Assembly: GCA_030760725.1 (NCBI GenBank)
Contig: JASWHV010000005.1
Coordinates: 94,618,622 to 94,682,621 of the forward strand
Origin: Neostapfia colusana
Lineage: Eukaryota > Streptophyta > Magnoliopsida > Poales > Poaceae
Direction: 5' to 3'
DNA: 64,000 nucleotides
Of this stretch, positions 1-9,827 are shown in pieces; position 1 is the stretch's first letter; each line of letters starts with the position of its first letter. A program made the translations under genes and the position numbers. The notes beneath the pieces were generated by a model that saw only the letters and a list, made by a program, of their open reading frames with translations, did no database searches and was not told the DNA's origin.

Positions 1-888
1 AGCGGCTACCCGGAAGCATTGCGGCAAATGCTCCAATATTTCGGGTACAATCAGATGCCGCAATACTTCGCCAAGGAAGAAGGCGAAGAGGGGAACAAGA
101 CGTGGACGATCCATGTCGAAGTTTCCGCAGGACCTACGCCACCCGGTTGGGTGCCATTCACCGTCACGGTGAGAGGAAGACAACCGGAAGGGATGTGGCA
201 AGTGGCAGCCCGTGACACTATGTCACGTTTCTGCCAACTACACGTGCAGGCTATGGAGGGAACTCCATACGCACTCGTTCTGGTGGAGGGACGAGCTCAG
301 CATGTGTGGGAAGAAAGGTACCTGGAGGCAACAGACCCGACTTGCTCAAGGTACAACCCCGCGGAGGCAAACCTCAGCCTCCAAATGAGGGCGGGAAACG
401 CTGTGATGGACAGCCAAGCTGTTCATACGGAGCATCTCGCCACCAAGCTCAAGGAGAGCACAAGCCGTGGAGATCATTTCGAGGGTGCTCACAGCGCACT
501 CCGCAATGTGCTCCTTCCGACGATCAAGCGACTGAATGAACAACACAATCAGTTGCGTCGTCTGAAGAAGGCAAAGAAGAAGAGCCGTGTTGACATCGCG
601 GCGTTGCAAGAGCTGGTGCAGACCCTAACCCAGAAGAATGAGGACCTTGCTCAAGAGCGGGACAACGCTATTGAGGAAGGACAAGGCTGGGAAGAGGACT
701 ACAACCAGGCCATGGACGAGGTGCATGCATTGCAGGACCTCGTGCCCCCGGTATTGGGCGTACCGGTAGTCTTGGGTCTTCCAGCCATGGGAGAGCCCGG
801 AATGGGAGAAGAGGTGGTAGACCCCGAACCACCAGCCGAGGTACCGGAGGAGGACGAACCACAGGAGGTCGAGTTCTACTCCGAGTAG
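1..888 (+). CDS. orf0: extra protein upstream of gag (5'-truncated by window edge)
   Basis: The frame is open from base 1 to the TAG at 886-888 (295 codons visible). The same gene in element B starts at an ATG at 15361-15363 that directly follows a TTTTTACAG acceptor; by that alignment about 19 codons lie outside the window here. The N-terminal half (visible residues about 30-100) is a compact region with many aromatic residues and conserved GW and RG motifs. Residues about 165-245 are rich in heptad Leu, Lys, Glu and Gln and look like a coiled coil, preceded by a basic KKAKKKSR patch. The tail is Pro/Glu-rich and acidic. I recognise no catalytic motif. Extra ORFs upstream of gag are known in some rice gypsy elements (RIRE3, RIRE8), but their function is not established. 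The gene is separated from gag by about 270 nt and is missing from the array family at 15955-62607. Confidence 0.75.
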   Translation, partial: SGYPEALRQMLQYFGYNQMPQYFAKEEGEEGNKTWTIHVEVSAGPTPPGWVPFTVTVRGRQPEGMWQVAARDTMSRFCQLHVQAMEGTPYALVLVEGRAQHVWEERYLEATDPTCSRYNPAEANLSLQMRAGNAVMDSQAVHTEHLATKLKESTSRGDHFEGAHSALRNVLLPTIKRLNEQHNQLRRLKKAKKKSRVDIAALQELVQTLTQKNEDLAQERDNAIEEGQGWEEDYNQAMDEVHALQDLVPPVLGVPVVLGLPAMGEPGMGEEVVDPEPPAEVPEEDEPQEVEFYSE

Positions 889-1133
889 GGGGTTACGGTT
901 GCCAAGTAGGGCAGCTAGGGTAGCGTAACCCAACTTTTGTAATCGGTGACATGTCGTGTAGACAGTAGTGTATATATAGGTAGTGACGACATGAGCACGA
1001 CTTCTCGGAGATCCGAGAATAATGTATCTTGTATAAAGTTTATGCTTTATCAATATATGTGAATGTTGTGCAAGTTAATCATGCGTCGCTTCAATACCTA
1101 CTGCTGTTTATGGAATTTTGAGTAAGACATGTG

Positions 1134-1160
1134 CTAATTGCTGCTGTGCTGAATTTCAGA
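1134..1160 (+). promoter_or_regulatory. Predicted 3' splice site directly before gag
   Basis: A branch-point-like TGCTAAT is followed by a pyrimidine-biased stretch and GAATTTCAG, ending one base before the gag ATG at 1161. The array family has the same arrangement (GTGCAG, one base, ATG). This suggests gag-pol is reached by splicing past orf0, from a donor not identified here and possibly left of the window. The remaining intergenic stretch 889-1133 holds no other ORF or motif I can name. Confidence 0.5.
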
Positions 1161-4100
1161 ATGACGCGTACTCGTGCCAACCCTGATGTTGGAGGTACTA
1201 GCCAAGGGGGAGAGACCTCCCAACCGCCTCCCGAGGACTCCTCGGGACAGCAGCAGCAACAGCAACAGCAAACACCGCCACCGCCACTGCCGACGGTTAC
1301 ATTGGCCGACATTGTCGCGGCAATGGCGGGTTCACATCAGCAGCACACAGAGCTGCTGCAAACGTTAATTGCGAATACGTCTCGCCCAGAGAGACGTCAA
1401 GATCGTGAGGAGCGCCAACAGAGCTCCTACTCTGACTTCCTGGCGACTCATCCCCCTGTATTCTCAAGGGCGGATGAACCACTTGACGCGGACAACTGGC
1501 TCCGCGCCATAGAGATGAAATTCGGGCTGCTCCAAATCAGCGAGCAGCGCAAGACTCAGTTCGCGGTCCAGCAGCTCCAAGGATCCGCGAGCGCGTGGTG
1601 GGCCAACTTCTGTGCTTCACAGCCCACCGACCGAGCGATGACCTGGGCGGAGTTCCGGACGGCCTTCAGGACCTATCATATACCGCCCGGTTTGATGAAG
1701 AGGAAGACGCAGGAGTTCCTACACCTGCAACAAGGGAGCCGGAACGCGCTGGAATATTCCAGGGCGTTCAACGATCTCGCGCTCTACGCGTCGTATCACG
1801 CAGATACGGACGAGAAGCGGCGGGACCACTTTTACCAGGGGCTTAACCCGCTCCTGAAGGACAAGTTGGCGATGTTCAATCGCGGCAGCCTCAACGACAT
1901 CATTGATGCTGCGATTGTTCAGGAGGACTCCGGCAAGGAGTTGGCGGCGGCAGAGCGAAAGCGAAGCGCGCCGCAGAGCAGCGGAGAAGGAGGCGGTCCT
2001 TCTCAGAAGTTTCGGATGGTGAATCGCCCACCATCAGGCCCACGCTGGCAGCCACCACAGCGGTCGATGTCGTTCCGCAGTCGGCCGTACTCTTCACCGG
2101 CATTCCGGCCGGCACTGCCAGTACCACCGCAACAACAACAGCAGCAGCGGGCGATGCCGCGTGCGTTTGCACCTCCGCAATGCATGCCGGGCTTTCGTCC
2201 ACCAAGTACTCCACCAGCAGCGGCCACATGTTACAAGTGTGGTCGTCCAGGACACTTCGCGAGCAGTTGCCCGGAGAGGCAAGGGGGCGGAGTGGCACCA
2301 CAGTTTCCGGGGAGGAATCAACCCCGGAACCCTACTAATACGCGGCGGGCAAACCCTAGGCCCGGCACTGTCCACCAACTTGCCATTGAGGACGTGCCGG
2401 AGGGCGAGCCAATCCTTGCGGGTATGTTCCAACTCCACCAGCATCCCGCTATAGTACTCTTTGATTCAGGCGCCACGCATAATTTTATTAGCCAAGCTTT
2501 CATTGCTAAACACAGCTTGCCAATACTACCCACCGATAGTCCATATTTAATTTGTTCACCGGGTGGGAAGATTTCAGCAAGCGTAATGGTCTCCAAAGCA
2601 CCATTATGCTTAGCGGGTAGAGTGTACCCCACGTCTCTCATTATCTTAGAGGGGCAGAAGGTCGATGTCATCCTAGGGATGTCGTGGTTAACCCGCCACG
2701 GCGCTGTTTTAGACACCGTCCTTCGAGTCGTGCACTTAAACTCAGAGGTGCACGGTTCTCACTCATTATTTCTGGACAGTCCAGAAATAAAACTTCCAAG
2801 TGTCTATCAAGCCACAACCATCAGATTGGAAGACATTCCAGTGGTCCGAGAGTTCCCGGATGTATTCCCGGACGATTTGCCGGGGATGCCACCCGATAGA
2901 GAGGTGGAGTTCAAGATTGAACTTGCACCGGGAACCATGCCAATATCCCGAAGGCCGTACAAGATGGCGCCCAAGGAGTTGGCGGAACTGAAGACTCAGC
3001 TCACGGACCTTCTGGAGAAGGGTTTTATTAGGCCGAGCTCCTCGCCATGGGGCTGTTCGGCATTATTTGTCAAAAAGAAGGATGAAACGTTGCGGCTTTG
3101 CGTGGACTACCGTCCATTAAATGCCGTAACCATCAAGAACAAGTACCCGTTGCCACGGATCGACATGTTGTTTGATCAGTTGGTCGAAGCAAAGATCTTT
3201 TCCAAGATGGATTTAAGATCCGGGTACCATCAGATTAAGATAAGGGCGGAGGACATTCCAAAGACAGCTTTCTCGACAAGGTATGGACTTTATGAGTACC
3301 TGGTCATGTCCTTTGGCCTCACCAATGCTCCAGCTCACTTCATGTACTTAATGAACTCGGTGTTCATGCCGGAGCTGGACAAGTTTGTCGTGGTCTTCAT
3401 CGACGACATTCTGGTATACTCCAAGTCGGAGGAAGATCACAAGAAACATCTGCGTATAGTCTTGCAACGGCTGCGGGATCACAAGTTATACGCAAAGTTC
3501 AGCAAATGTGAGTTTTGGATATCGCAAGTGCCTTTCCTCGGGCATATCATCTCAGCAGAGGGTATCTCTGTGGACCCGAGCAAGACCACGCAAGTGCTGA
3601 ATTGGAAATCCCCGAGAACTGTTCATGAGGTACGGAGTTTCCTCGGACTCGCGGGATATTATCGGAGGTTCATTCCGAACTTCTCAAAGATTGCCAAGCC
3701 AATGACAGAGCTGCTGAAGAAGGCTACCAAATATATTTGGAGTCCAGCATGTGAAGCAGCATTCAAGGCTTTAGTCAAGCACCTGACATCAGCACCGGTT
3801 TTGGCGCAGCCAGACACAACAAAACCGTTCGATGTGTACTGCGATGCATCCGGCATTGGGCTCGGATGTGTGCTGATGCAAGACCGAAGAGTGGTCGCGT
3901 ATGGATCACGGCAGCTTAGGAATCATGAGCAAAATTATCCAACTCACGACTTGGAGCTCGCTGCCGTGGTACTTGCACTAAAGATGTGGAGGCACTACCT
4001 ACTCGGTAACCTTGTACATTTATATACCGACCACAAAAGCCTCAAGTACATATTCACTCAGAAGGAGCTGAACATGAGGCAACGAAGATGGTTAGAACTG

Positions 4101-5717
4101 ATAAAGGATTACGAGATAGAGATCCATTATCATCCGGGCAAGGCAAACGTTGTGGCGGACGCGCTAAGCCGCAAGTCACACGTCAATAATCTGACCATCA
4201 CACCGTTGGAAGAAAGCGAACCACCACTACATGTGATTCCACACGGAGCTCTCTACAACCTAGCTTTGATCCCCACCATCCGTGAAGAGATAGCGGTAGC
4301 CCAGAAGAATGACAAGGGCACGTTCCATTTGCGGAGACGTGTAGACAGTGGGGAGTTGAAATGTTTCCGGAAGGACGGAGACGGCGTCCTATGGTTCAAG
4401 GACCGGATCGTCGTACCCCGAAACCCGGAGTTACGGAAGAAAATCTTTGATGAGGCTCACTTATCAAAGTTTTCTATTCACCCCGGCAGCAACAAAATGT
4501 ATCAAGAACTCAGAAGAAAGTTTTGGTGGACACGGATGAAGCGAGAGACTGCAAAATACGTGTCCGAGTGTGATACATGTCGAAGGGTGAAGGCAGACCA
4601 CATGCGGAAACCGGGACTGCTGCAACCACTGGGCATTCCTGCCTGGAAGTGGGAGGACGTGAGCATGGATTTCGTCGTCGGTTTACCCACCACCTTACAG
4701 AAACATGATTCTGTGTGGGTGATCGTCGATCGACTCACCAAAGTTGCCCATTTCATCCCGGTCAACACCAACTACAACGCCAAGAAGTACGCTGAACTGT
4801 ACATCTCACGGATCCTATGCTTATACGGCGTACCCTGTACCATCATATCGGACCGGGGCACTTTATTTGTGTCCCGTTTTTGGGAGCAGATACACACTGC
4901 CTTGGGGACGAAGCTGATCCGTAGTTCAGCCTACCACCCGCAGACAGATGGGCAAACTGAGCGGGTAAATCAAATCCTAGAAGACATGCTACGAGCTTGC
5001 GCTATCGACCACGGCAAGAATTGGGATGATCACTTGCCATTAGCCGAGTTCTCGTACAACAATGGGTACCAAGCCAGCATCAAGATGGCGCCCTACGAGG
5101 CGCTATACGGCAGGAAATGCCGCACACCACTGAACTGGTGTGAGTCTGGCGAGAGGGTTACCTTCGGGATTGACCTTGTCAACAACGCGGAAGAAAAGGT
5201 TCGACTGATTCAAGCGAACCTAAAAGCCGCTCAATCCCGTCAAAAACAGTATGCGGACCGGAGAAGGCGCCCATTACAATTCGAAGTTGGGGACCACGTA
5301 TATCTACGAGTGTCTCCAATGAAGGGTGTAAATAGATTTGGGGTGAGGGGAAAGTTAGCACCCCGCTTCATCGGTCCATTCCAGATTACCAAAAGATGTG
5401 GATCGGTAGCATACCGGCTGAAATTACCAGAAGCACTTTCCGGTGTGCACGACGTCTTTCACATTTCCCAGCTGAGGAAGTGTCTCAAGCTATCAACTAC
5501 CGTTCAGCTGGAAGACATTGAAGAACTGCAACCGGATCTCACCAATCGGGAGGAACCGGTGCAGATTATTGATGAGAAGGCCCGAACCACACGCAACCGT
5601 ACGTTGTGGTTCTACAAGGTTCTGTGGAGTAATCACTCCATGGACGAAGCGACATGGGAGAGCGAAGAATTCCTTCGCACTAACTACCCCGACTTTCTCA
5701 CGTCGCATACCCGGTAA
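1161..5717 (+). CDS. gag-pol: Gag-Pol polyprotein with chromodomain (intact)
   Basis: This 1518-residue protein in one frame makes the capsid and all retrotransposition enzymes. In order: a Q/P-rich N-terminus (CAG/CAA run near 1250); retrotransposon gag domain about residues 112-235; CCHC zinc knuckle CYKCGRPGHFASSC at 357-370; aspartic protease LFDSGATHNF with D435; reverse transcriptase with FIDD at 746-749; RNase H with D891 or D895 and TDHKS (D957); integrase zinc finger H1100, H1107, C1137, C1140; catalytic D1170, D1231, E1267 (DD35E); and a C-terminal chromodomain about 1466-1515 (...DEATWE...). I chose the ATG at 1161 because it follows a splice acceptor and matches the N-terminus of the array copies. 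The frame runs ten codons further upstream without another in-frame ATG. All key catalytic residues are present, so the protein could be functional. Confidence 0.95.
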   Translation: MTRTRANPDVGGTSQGGETSQPPPEDSSGQQQQQQQQTPPPPLPTVTLADIVAAMAGSHQQHTELLQTLIANTSRPERRQDREERQQSSYSDFLATHPPVFSRADEPLDADNWLRAIEMKFGLLQISEQRKTQFAVQQLQGSASAWWANFCASQPTDRAMTWAEFRTAFRTYHIPPGLMKRKTQEFLHLQQGSRNALEYSRAFNDLALYASYHADTDEKRRDHFYQGLNPLLKDKLAMFNRGSLNDIIDAAIVQEDSGKELAAAERKRSAPQSSGEGGGPSQKFRMVNRPPSGPRWQPPQRSMSFRSRPYSSPAFRPALPVPPQQQQQQRAMPRAFAPPQCMPGFRPPSTPPAAATCYKCGRPGHFASSCPERQGGGVAPQFPGRNQPRNPTNTRRANPRPGTVHQLAIEDVPEGEPILAGMFQLHQHPAIVLFDSGATHNFISQAFIAKHSLPILPTDSPYLICSPGGKISASVMVSKAPLCLAGRVYPTSLIILEGQKVDVILGMSWLTRHGAVLDTVLRVVHLNSEVHGSHSLFLDSPEIKLPSVYQATTIRLEDIPVVREFPDVFPDDLPGMPPDREVEFKIELAPGTMPISRRPYKMAPKELAELKTQLTDLLEKGFIRPSSSPWGCSALFVKKKDETLRLCVDYRPLNAVTIKNKYPLPRIDMLFDQLVEAKIFSKMDLRSGYHQIKIRAEDIPKTAFSTRYGLYEYLVMSFGLTNAPAHFMYLMNSVFMPELDKFVVVFIDDILVYSKSEEDHKKHLRIVLQRLRDHKLYAKFSKCEFWISQVPFLGHIISAEGISVDPSKTTQVLNWKSPRTVHEVRSFLGLAGYYRRFIPNFSKIAKPMTELLKKATKYIWSPACEAAFKALVKHLTSAPVLAQPDTTKPFDVYCDASGIGLGCVLMQDRRVVAYGSRQLRNHEQNYPTHDLELAAVVLALKMWRHYLLGNLVHLYTDHKSLKYIFTQKELNMRQRRWLELIKDYEIEIHYHPGKANVVADALSRKSHVNNLTITPLEESEPPLHVIPHGALYNLALIPTIREEIAVAQKNDKGTFHLRRRVDSGELKCFRKDGDGVLWFKDRIVVPRNPELRKKIFDEAHLSKFSIHPGSNKMYQELRRKFWWTRMKRETAKYVSECDTCRRVKADHMRKPGLLQPLGIPAWKWEDVSMDFVVGLPTTLQKHDSVWVIVDRLTKVAHFIPVNTNYNAKKYAELYISRILCLYGVPCTIISDRGTLFVSRFWEQIHTALGTKLIRSSAYHPQTDGQTERVNQILEDMLRACAIDHGKNWDDHLPLAEFSYNNGYQASIKMAPYEALYGRKCRTPLNWCESGERVTFGIDLVNNAEEKVRLIQANLKAAQSRQKQYADRRRRPLQFEVGDHVYLRVSPMKGVNRFGVRGKLAPRFIGPFQITKRCGSVAYRLKLPEALSGVHDVFHISQLRKCLKLSTTVQLEDIEELQPDLTNREEPVQIIDEKARTTRNRTLWFYKVLWSNHSMDEATWESEEFLRTNYPDFLTSHTR

Positions 5718-5751
5718 TTTTCCACCGTCCTCTCTCTCATTTTCACCTTAT

Positions 5752-5786
5752 AATCTCGGGACGAGATTCTTTTAAGGGGGGAGGAA
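5752..5786 (+). other. Palindrome plus polypurine tract (PPT)
   Basis: AATCTCGGGACGAGATT (5752-5768) is a 7-bp stem with a 3-nt loop. It is followed by AAGGGGGGAGGAA (5774-5786), the purine tract that primes plus-strand DNA synthesis and ends exactly at the LTR TG. The same pair occurs in element B, all array units and the right-edge element. Confidence 0.88.
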
Positions 5787-8335
5787 TGTAAGGGCCTCAG
5801 TTTTTGACACCCATTTGTAGTGTTCATCCCCACACCACACACCTCATTTGAGGAAGAATGATGAACACAAATGAAGAGCAAGTAACAATTATCAACATGC
5901 TCATTAAGGAACAAACTTACACATTGCAAAAGTGGTATTTCCCACATGTGATATAGATGGGCTGGACATAGGAAAAACTCCTACACTTTGCTAAGGATGT
6001 CCATGCCAAGTTTCACCCAAATTCAAAACCTTTTTGAGGTCATCTTGGGTATAGATAGGAAGGGGGCAGTTTGAAAACATATTCAAATTCAAACTGTTTT
6101 TATACCATGAATTCGAAAGTGGAAGGCATATTCTTACTCAGCACATTTTTGTGAGCTCACACACCAATTTTCACTCCATTTGGAGTTGATCTTGACATGA
6201 GCTAAGGGGGAGAAATTCAAACTTTATTTGAATTTCAAACTGAACTTGTGCTGAAATTCATTCAAACCAAACCTCATTTGAACTTTGATCAATTCAAATG
6301 GCTCATGGGGGAATAATTTGAATTGCCAAGGGTAGTATGGGGTTCACTGTTTACAACAGTGATTAGAAGTAAATTTCAGAGGTTAAAAGGAAGGGTGGGA
6401 CCCACATGTCAGCCTCTACTTCAACACAAACCGACTGAGACTTTTCACTCGGGTCGCCGAGCCGCAGCGGTGATCGCCACCGAGGCCAGCCACCGCGCCA
6501 CCAGCTGCTTGCCCACGCGCGGGCATGAGGCGGTGCAGAGCCTTCTTAAGGCGCCTGCCCCCTCCTCGGCCGAGGCACCACAGTTCTTCTCCGCAAGAAC
6601 TCAGCGCCGGCCGAAAACTTCCGCAGCTCAGACTTGATCGGAGGACGCCGATCGCAGCTCCCTCCTTCCACTCCAGAGCCCCAGCAAGGTACTAGAGACC
6701 TTCCTCCATCCTCCCCATTGCTAGAATTCGGTTGAAACCGATTGATATCGGCTGTGCCGAAAGATCAAACTCGGAACTTGGAACCGCCGCACCTCGGGCT
6801 CTCGTGGACAGCCCGACCTGGGCGTTGTCACGCCCGAGCCAAGGCACCCTTGGACGCGCCGGTGACCGGTGCTGCTCATCTCCGAGCCACAGCTCGAGCG
6901 GTTGCTCACCGGCGGCGAATTTCCACTTTTCCCCTTTCTGTATGCAGAACGACCTTCGGGTACGATTCTGTTTAATTCGTGCTCTAGAAAGGATTAGAGG
7001 GCCTCAGGCCACTCCCACACGAGCTAGACACGGTAACGCACAAGTTGCCTTCACAACTCTGGGCCGGAGAACCTCTGTGCCCGGCGTAATTTAAGGTCTA
7101 CTAATGGCGGAACGAACGGGGGGTATCGGGCGCACGGTGAGGACCTATTTCGGGCATTCCCCGAGCTGCCTCGAGCTCATGTCGACCTTCTCTGAGGTCC
7201 ACTGATGCTCCCCGACCGATTTCCCAAGTAGCTGAGGTACTAGCAGAGTCAGCCGACATGGCCGAAGTCATTCCGATATGGCGGCTCGTCGCCGACCATG
7301 CTCCGGCCATTGTCATGAGCAGCTGACCCTCGGATCCTGTTCCCCAAGTAAAAGTAGGCAGGGGCGGCCAGAATCAAGAAGTTTGGAGCTGTACAGCAGC
7401 CGGCGGCGAGCTCTCCGGCGAGATCCCTCGGCGGCGGGGCGCGGGTGTCGCGAGGTTGAAGAAGGGGGTGGACCCCAGCTGTCAGCGGCCGATATTTTGA
7501 ATCGGGATCCGGCTGCGGCCAGGATCGGGTGTGCTGGCGCGCAAAATCCTTGTGGGCCGCGGTGTGCCATCGCCTAGGCGTGCGACGCGTGTCCCCTGGG
7601 CCCACGCGCGAGTTTAAACTTTTCCCCGATTTTCAGATTTCCTTCAAACTTCAAATCCTTATAACTTTGGCTAGAAAGCTCCAAATTGAGTGAACCAAAT
7701 TTTGCTGGATTCAGCTCTCTGAGTACTTTCCAGAAAATCAAGTTTCACTTCATGAAATTCCTTATTTCTCCAGAATTAATTCCTTAAAGTTGAAACTGTT
7801 AGGAATTTTACCTGGAGAATCCTTTGGAGGAAAATCCTGAAATTTTGCTGAGATGTTCACCAAAATATCCTTGAACTACCATAAAAATTTCAGATCCATT
7901 TGAGCTCATTTAATCCACCTAATGGTGTGATTAGTGAAACTGTTCCAGAAAAAATAGAAAATGTTCAGAAACATTTTCAGAATTTTCTCTGAAATTATTT
8001 AGCTCATATCTTTAGTTAGAGACTTCCAAATTAAGTGAGACCAACTCCATTAGAACCCTCTGAAAATCTAGTTTTCAGAAAGTCATAGTTTGTCTCATGA
8101 AAATTCCTAGAACACCCTAAGAGTTCCAATTAAGGTCAAGGACATAATTATTTGTGGAGGGCTCAAATGAGCTTTGCTGCAACTAAAACTTGACCAAGTC
8201 TTTGTTTAGGTTGTAACCAAGCCACAGTAAAAGTTTCACAGTCATTAGGTCTATCTAGCAAAGGTTATAGACTTCACAACTTCAAACTTAATACAAATGC
8301 ATTAAATTAATACATGTATTGTTTCTATCATGTAG

Positions 8336-9596
8336 TCGCTAAGGTCGAGGAGGAACCCGAAGTCCTAGACTTCGTTACTCCGGAGGAACAGCTAGCCTAC
8401 GACCAAGAGCAGCAAGGCAAGCCCCGGTTTGCATTAACCTTTTTACAAATTTTTATTGTTTTGAGCACATACTTGTTTCCTTTGTTCTGTGCATTAGAGT
8501 CTTGTTTGGAAATCCAACTGCATAGCCAAGAAAACCACGGGTTGGGTTTAGGATTGCAAACCTCGTTAGCCACTGCATTGCTAGGATAGAGTAGGATTCG
8601 GTACAAGTCGAGTAGTTGGAACTACTCGCGAGAATAGGCTAGAGGCACATTGCTCGGGTAGAGATAGCACATGATACACATGGCAAGAAAATGAGACCGA
8701 GCGGAGAGTAAGGGCAGCAGGACTTTGGGGCCAGTGTGCTGTAGCTCCGCTTGTGTCGATTGAGGACCGAGCCGTGTGCGGGCCTGTTGAACAAGCTAGA
8801 ACAGTACCGAAGACCTACCGGCTATATGGGAACCGGGAAACTGATGTAACTCGGGTAGCTGGGCATTGAGGCATTGCCCGTCGTTCAGAGGGTAGGTTGA
8901 GAGCTCGAGGTGTAAATCGGCTGGCGGCACGGAGATGTGCGTGCAGAGACCTCTTGCTCGGGATGATGGGACCGGTTCAATATTTGGCTAACGGGTGAAA
9001 GGTAGTCGCGTACGGCGTCCGTGATGGTTGTTGTAGGCAACATCGAGTACGGGCGTACGTGACGGGTTGTTCGGGTAACCCTGCAGGTGTAAATCCATTA
9101 TAATCGCCGTCCCTCGCGGTCAGTGAGTACCACTTGTTCACTGTACCGTGACGTAGAAAGAACAGGCTAGTTACATGTTAAAAATGTTGCTGATTGAAAG
9201 CTGGACATTGATTGTTAATGATATGCTGTAGCTTAGTGCTAACTAAAGTTCTTTTCAACTTTGGGCAAAGTACATGAGAGAAATGCGTTTCTTGTTTGAT
9301 TGCGGCTCTCTCATGTGCCTTAGCGTAAGGTTCTCCACAACCTGCTGCTAAAACTTGAAAGTAAGGTTCTACTAAATAGGCGAGTCCTTGCAAATGATTT
9401 TTACCTCATGCAACCCATTACCCTCATGTAGAAGTTACATGTTTAGGTGAGACGGGTCAGACTTGCTGAGCCTTCGTGCTCACTGCTTGTGTTTGAAGCT
9501 TTTGCAGGGTTCTATGAGGAAGGGACTCCCGAAGAGGAGACGGAACCCCAGGAGGGGAATTCCATCGAGTGGGAGTCGTGCACGCCGCAGAGTTAG
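8336..9596 (+). other. Two exon-like islands flanking a GC-AG intron inside the LTR
   Basis: Island 1 (8336-8416) follows an acceptor-like TCTATCATGTAG and ends CAAG before GCAAGC, a GC-type donor. Island 2 starts at 9508 after TTTTGCAG. Removing 8417-9507 (1091 nt) joins the frames exactly: an acidic stretch (VEEEPEVLDFVTPEEQ) continues into FYEEGTPEEETEPQEG and stops at TAG 9594-9596. Donor and acceptor neighbourhoods are both conserved in the array LTRs. An initiating exon was not identified; it may lie in the GC-rich block. No function is recognised. Confidence 0.5.
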
Positions 9597-9717
9597 TGTG
9601 CGTGTGTGCTAGCAAGGACACGTTCGAGGGCTGAACGTGCACTTGATGCTTAGTTTACGCCCGCGAGTGTAGACTGAACTTATTTTGATGTAAACATGTT
9701 CATAAACTTGTTTATGT

Positions 9718-9783
9718 AATAAAACTTCCGCTTCCGCTTTGCACCTTTGACGTGTGTTATACGGTGCTGTGCAACGCAGCACC
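9718..9783 (+). terminator. Poly(A) signal and U5 hairpin of element A LTR
   Basis: AATAAA lies at 9718-9723, about 105 bp before the LTR end. A hairpin follows: GGTGCTG (9763-9769), 7-nt loop, CAGCACC (9777-9783). The array LTR has the equivalent hairpin GGTGCCG/CGGCACC, with a compensatory change in the stem. The poly(A) role is inferred from the motif and its position. Confidence 0.5.
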
Positions 9784-9827
9784 CCTCAGCGTGATCCTGG
9801 CTCGACAGGACCAGTGGGGTCGTGTCA

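Larger units (their letters stand above)
1..9827 (+). mobile_element. Element A: Ty3/gypsy chromovirus, 5' end outside window
   Basis: The order is orf0 (partial), gag-pol, PPT, then a 4041-bp LTR ending in CA at 9827. The 5' LTR, PBS and leader lie left of the window. A C-terminal chromodomain after a DD35E integrase places it among chromoviruses; the long LTR and extra upstream gene recall the Tekay/Del group (RIRE3-like elements of rice), which is inference. Right of 9827 the sequence switches at once to the middle of an inverted related LTR (element B), so A appears to have inserted into B. The gag-pol frame is uninterrupted, so A looks younger than B. Confidence 0.93.
5787..9827 (+). repeat. 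3' LTR of element A (4041 bp)
   Basis: It starts TGTAAGGGCC right after the PPT and ends GTCGTGTCA. The first 1.97 kb align with the inverted LTR of element B (9828-11795). The LTR has an AT-rich start (to about 6330), a GC-rich block (about 6400-7620) that is probably the promoter and 5' transcribed region, then AT-rich intron-like DNA with two exon-like islands (8336-8416, 9508-9596), and an AATAAA and hairpin near the end. ORFs inside the GC-rich block are not conserved between LTR families and I do not annotate them. Confidence 0.92.

Noticed and set aside
1244..1272. CAG/CAA microsatellite as a separate repeat locus
   Set aside because: It is short and encodes a Gln run inside gag; it is described there.
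8314..8589. A 91-codon ORF in element A LTR read as one gene
   Set aside because: Its ends lie in AT-rich intron-like DNA; only the middle (8336-8416) is exon-like and conserved in context, so I treat it as one exon of a spliced frame.
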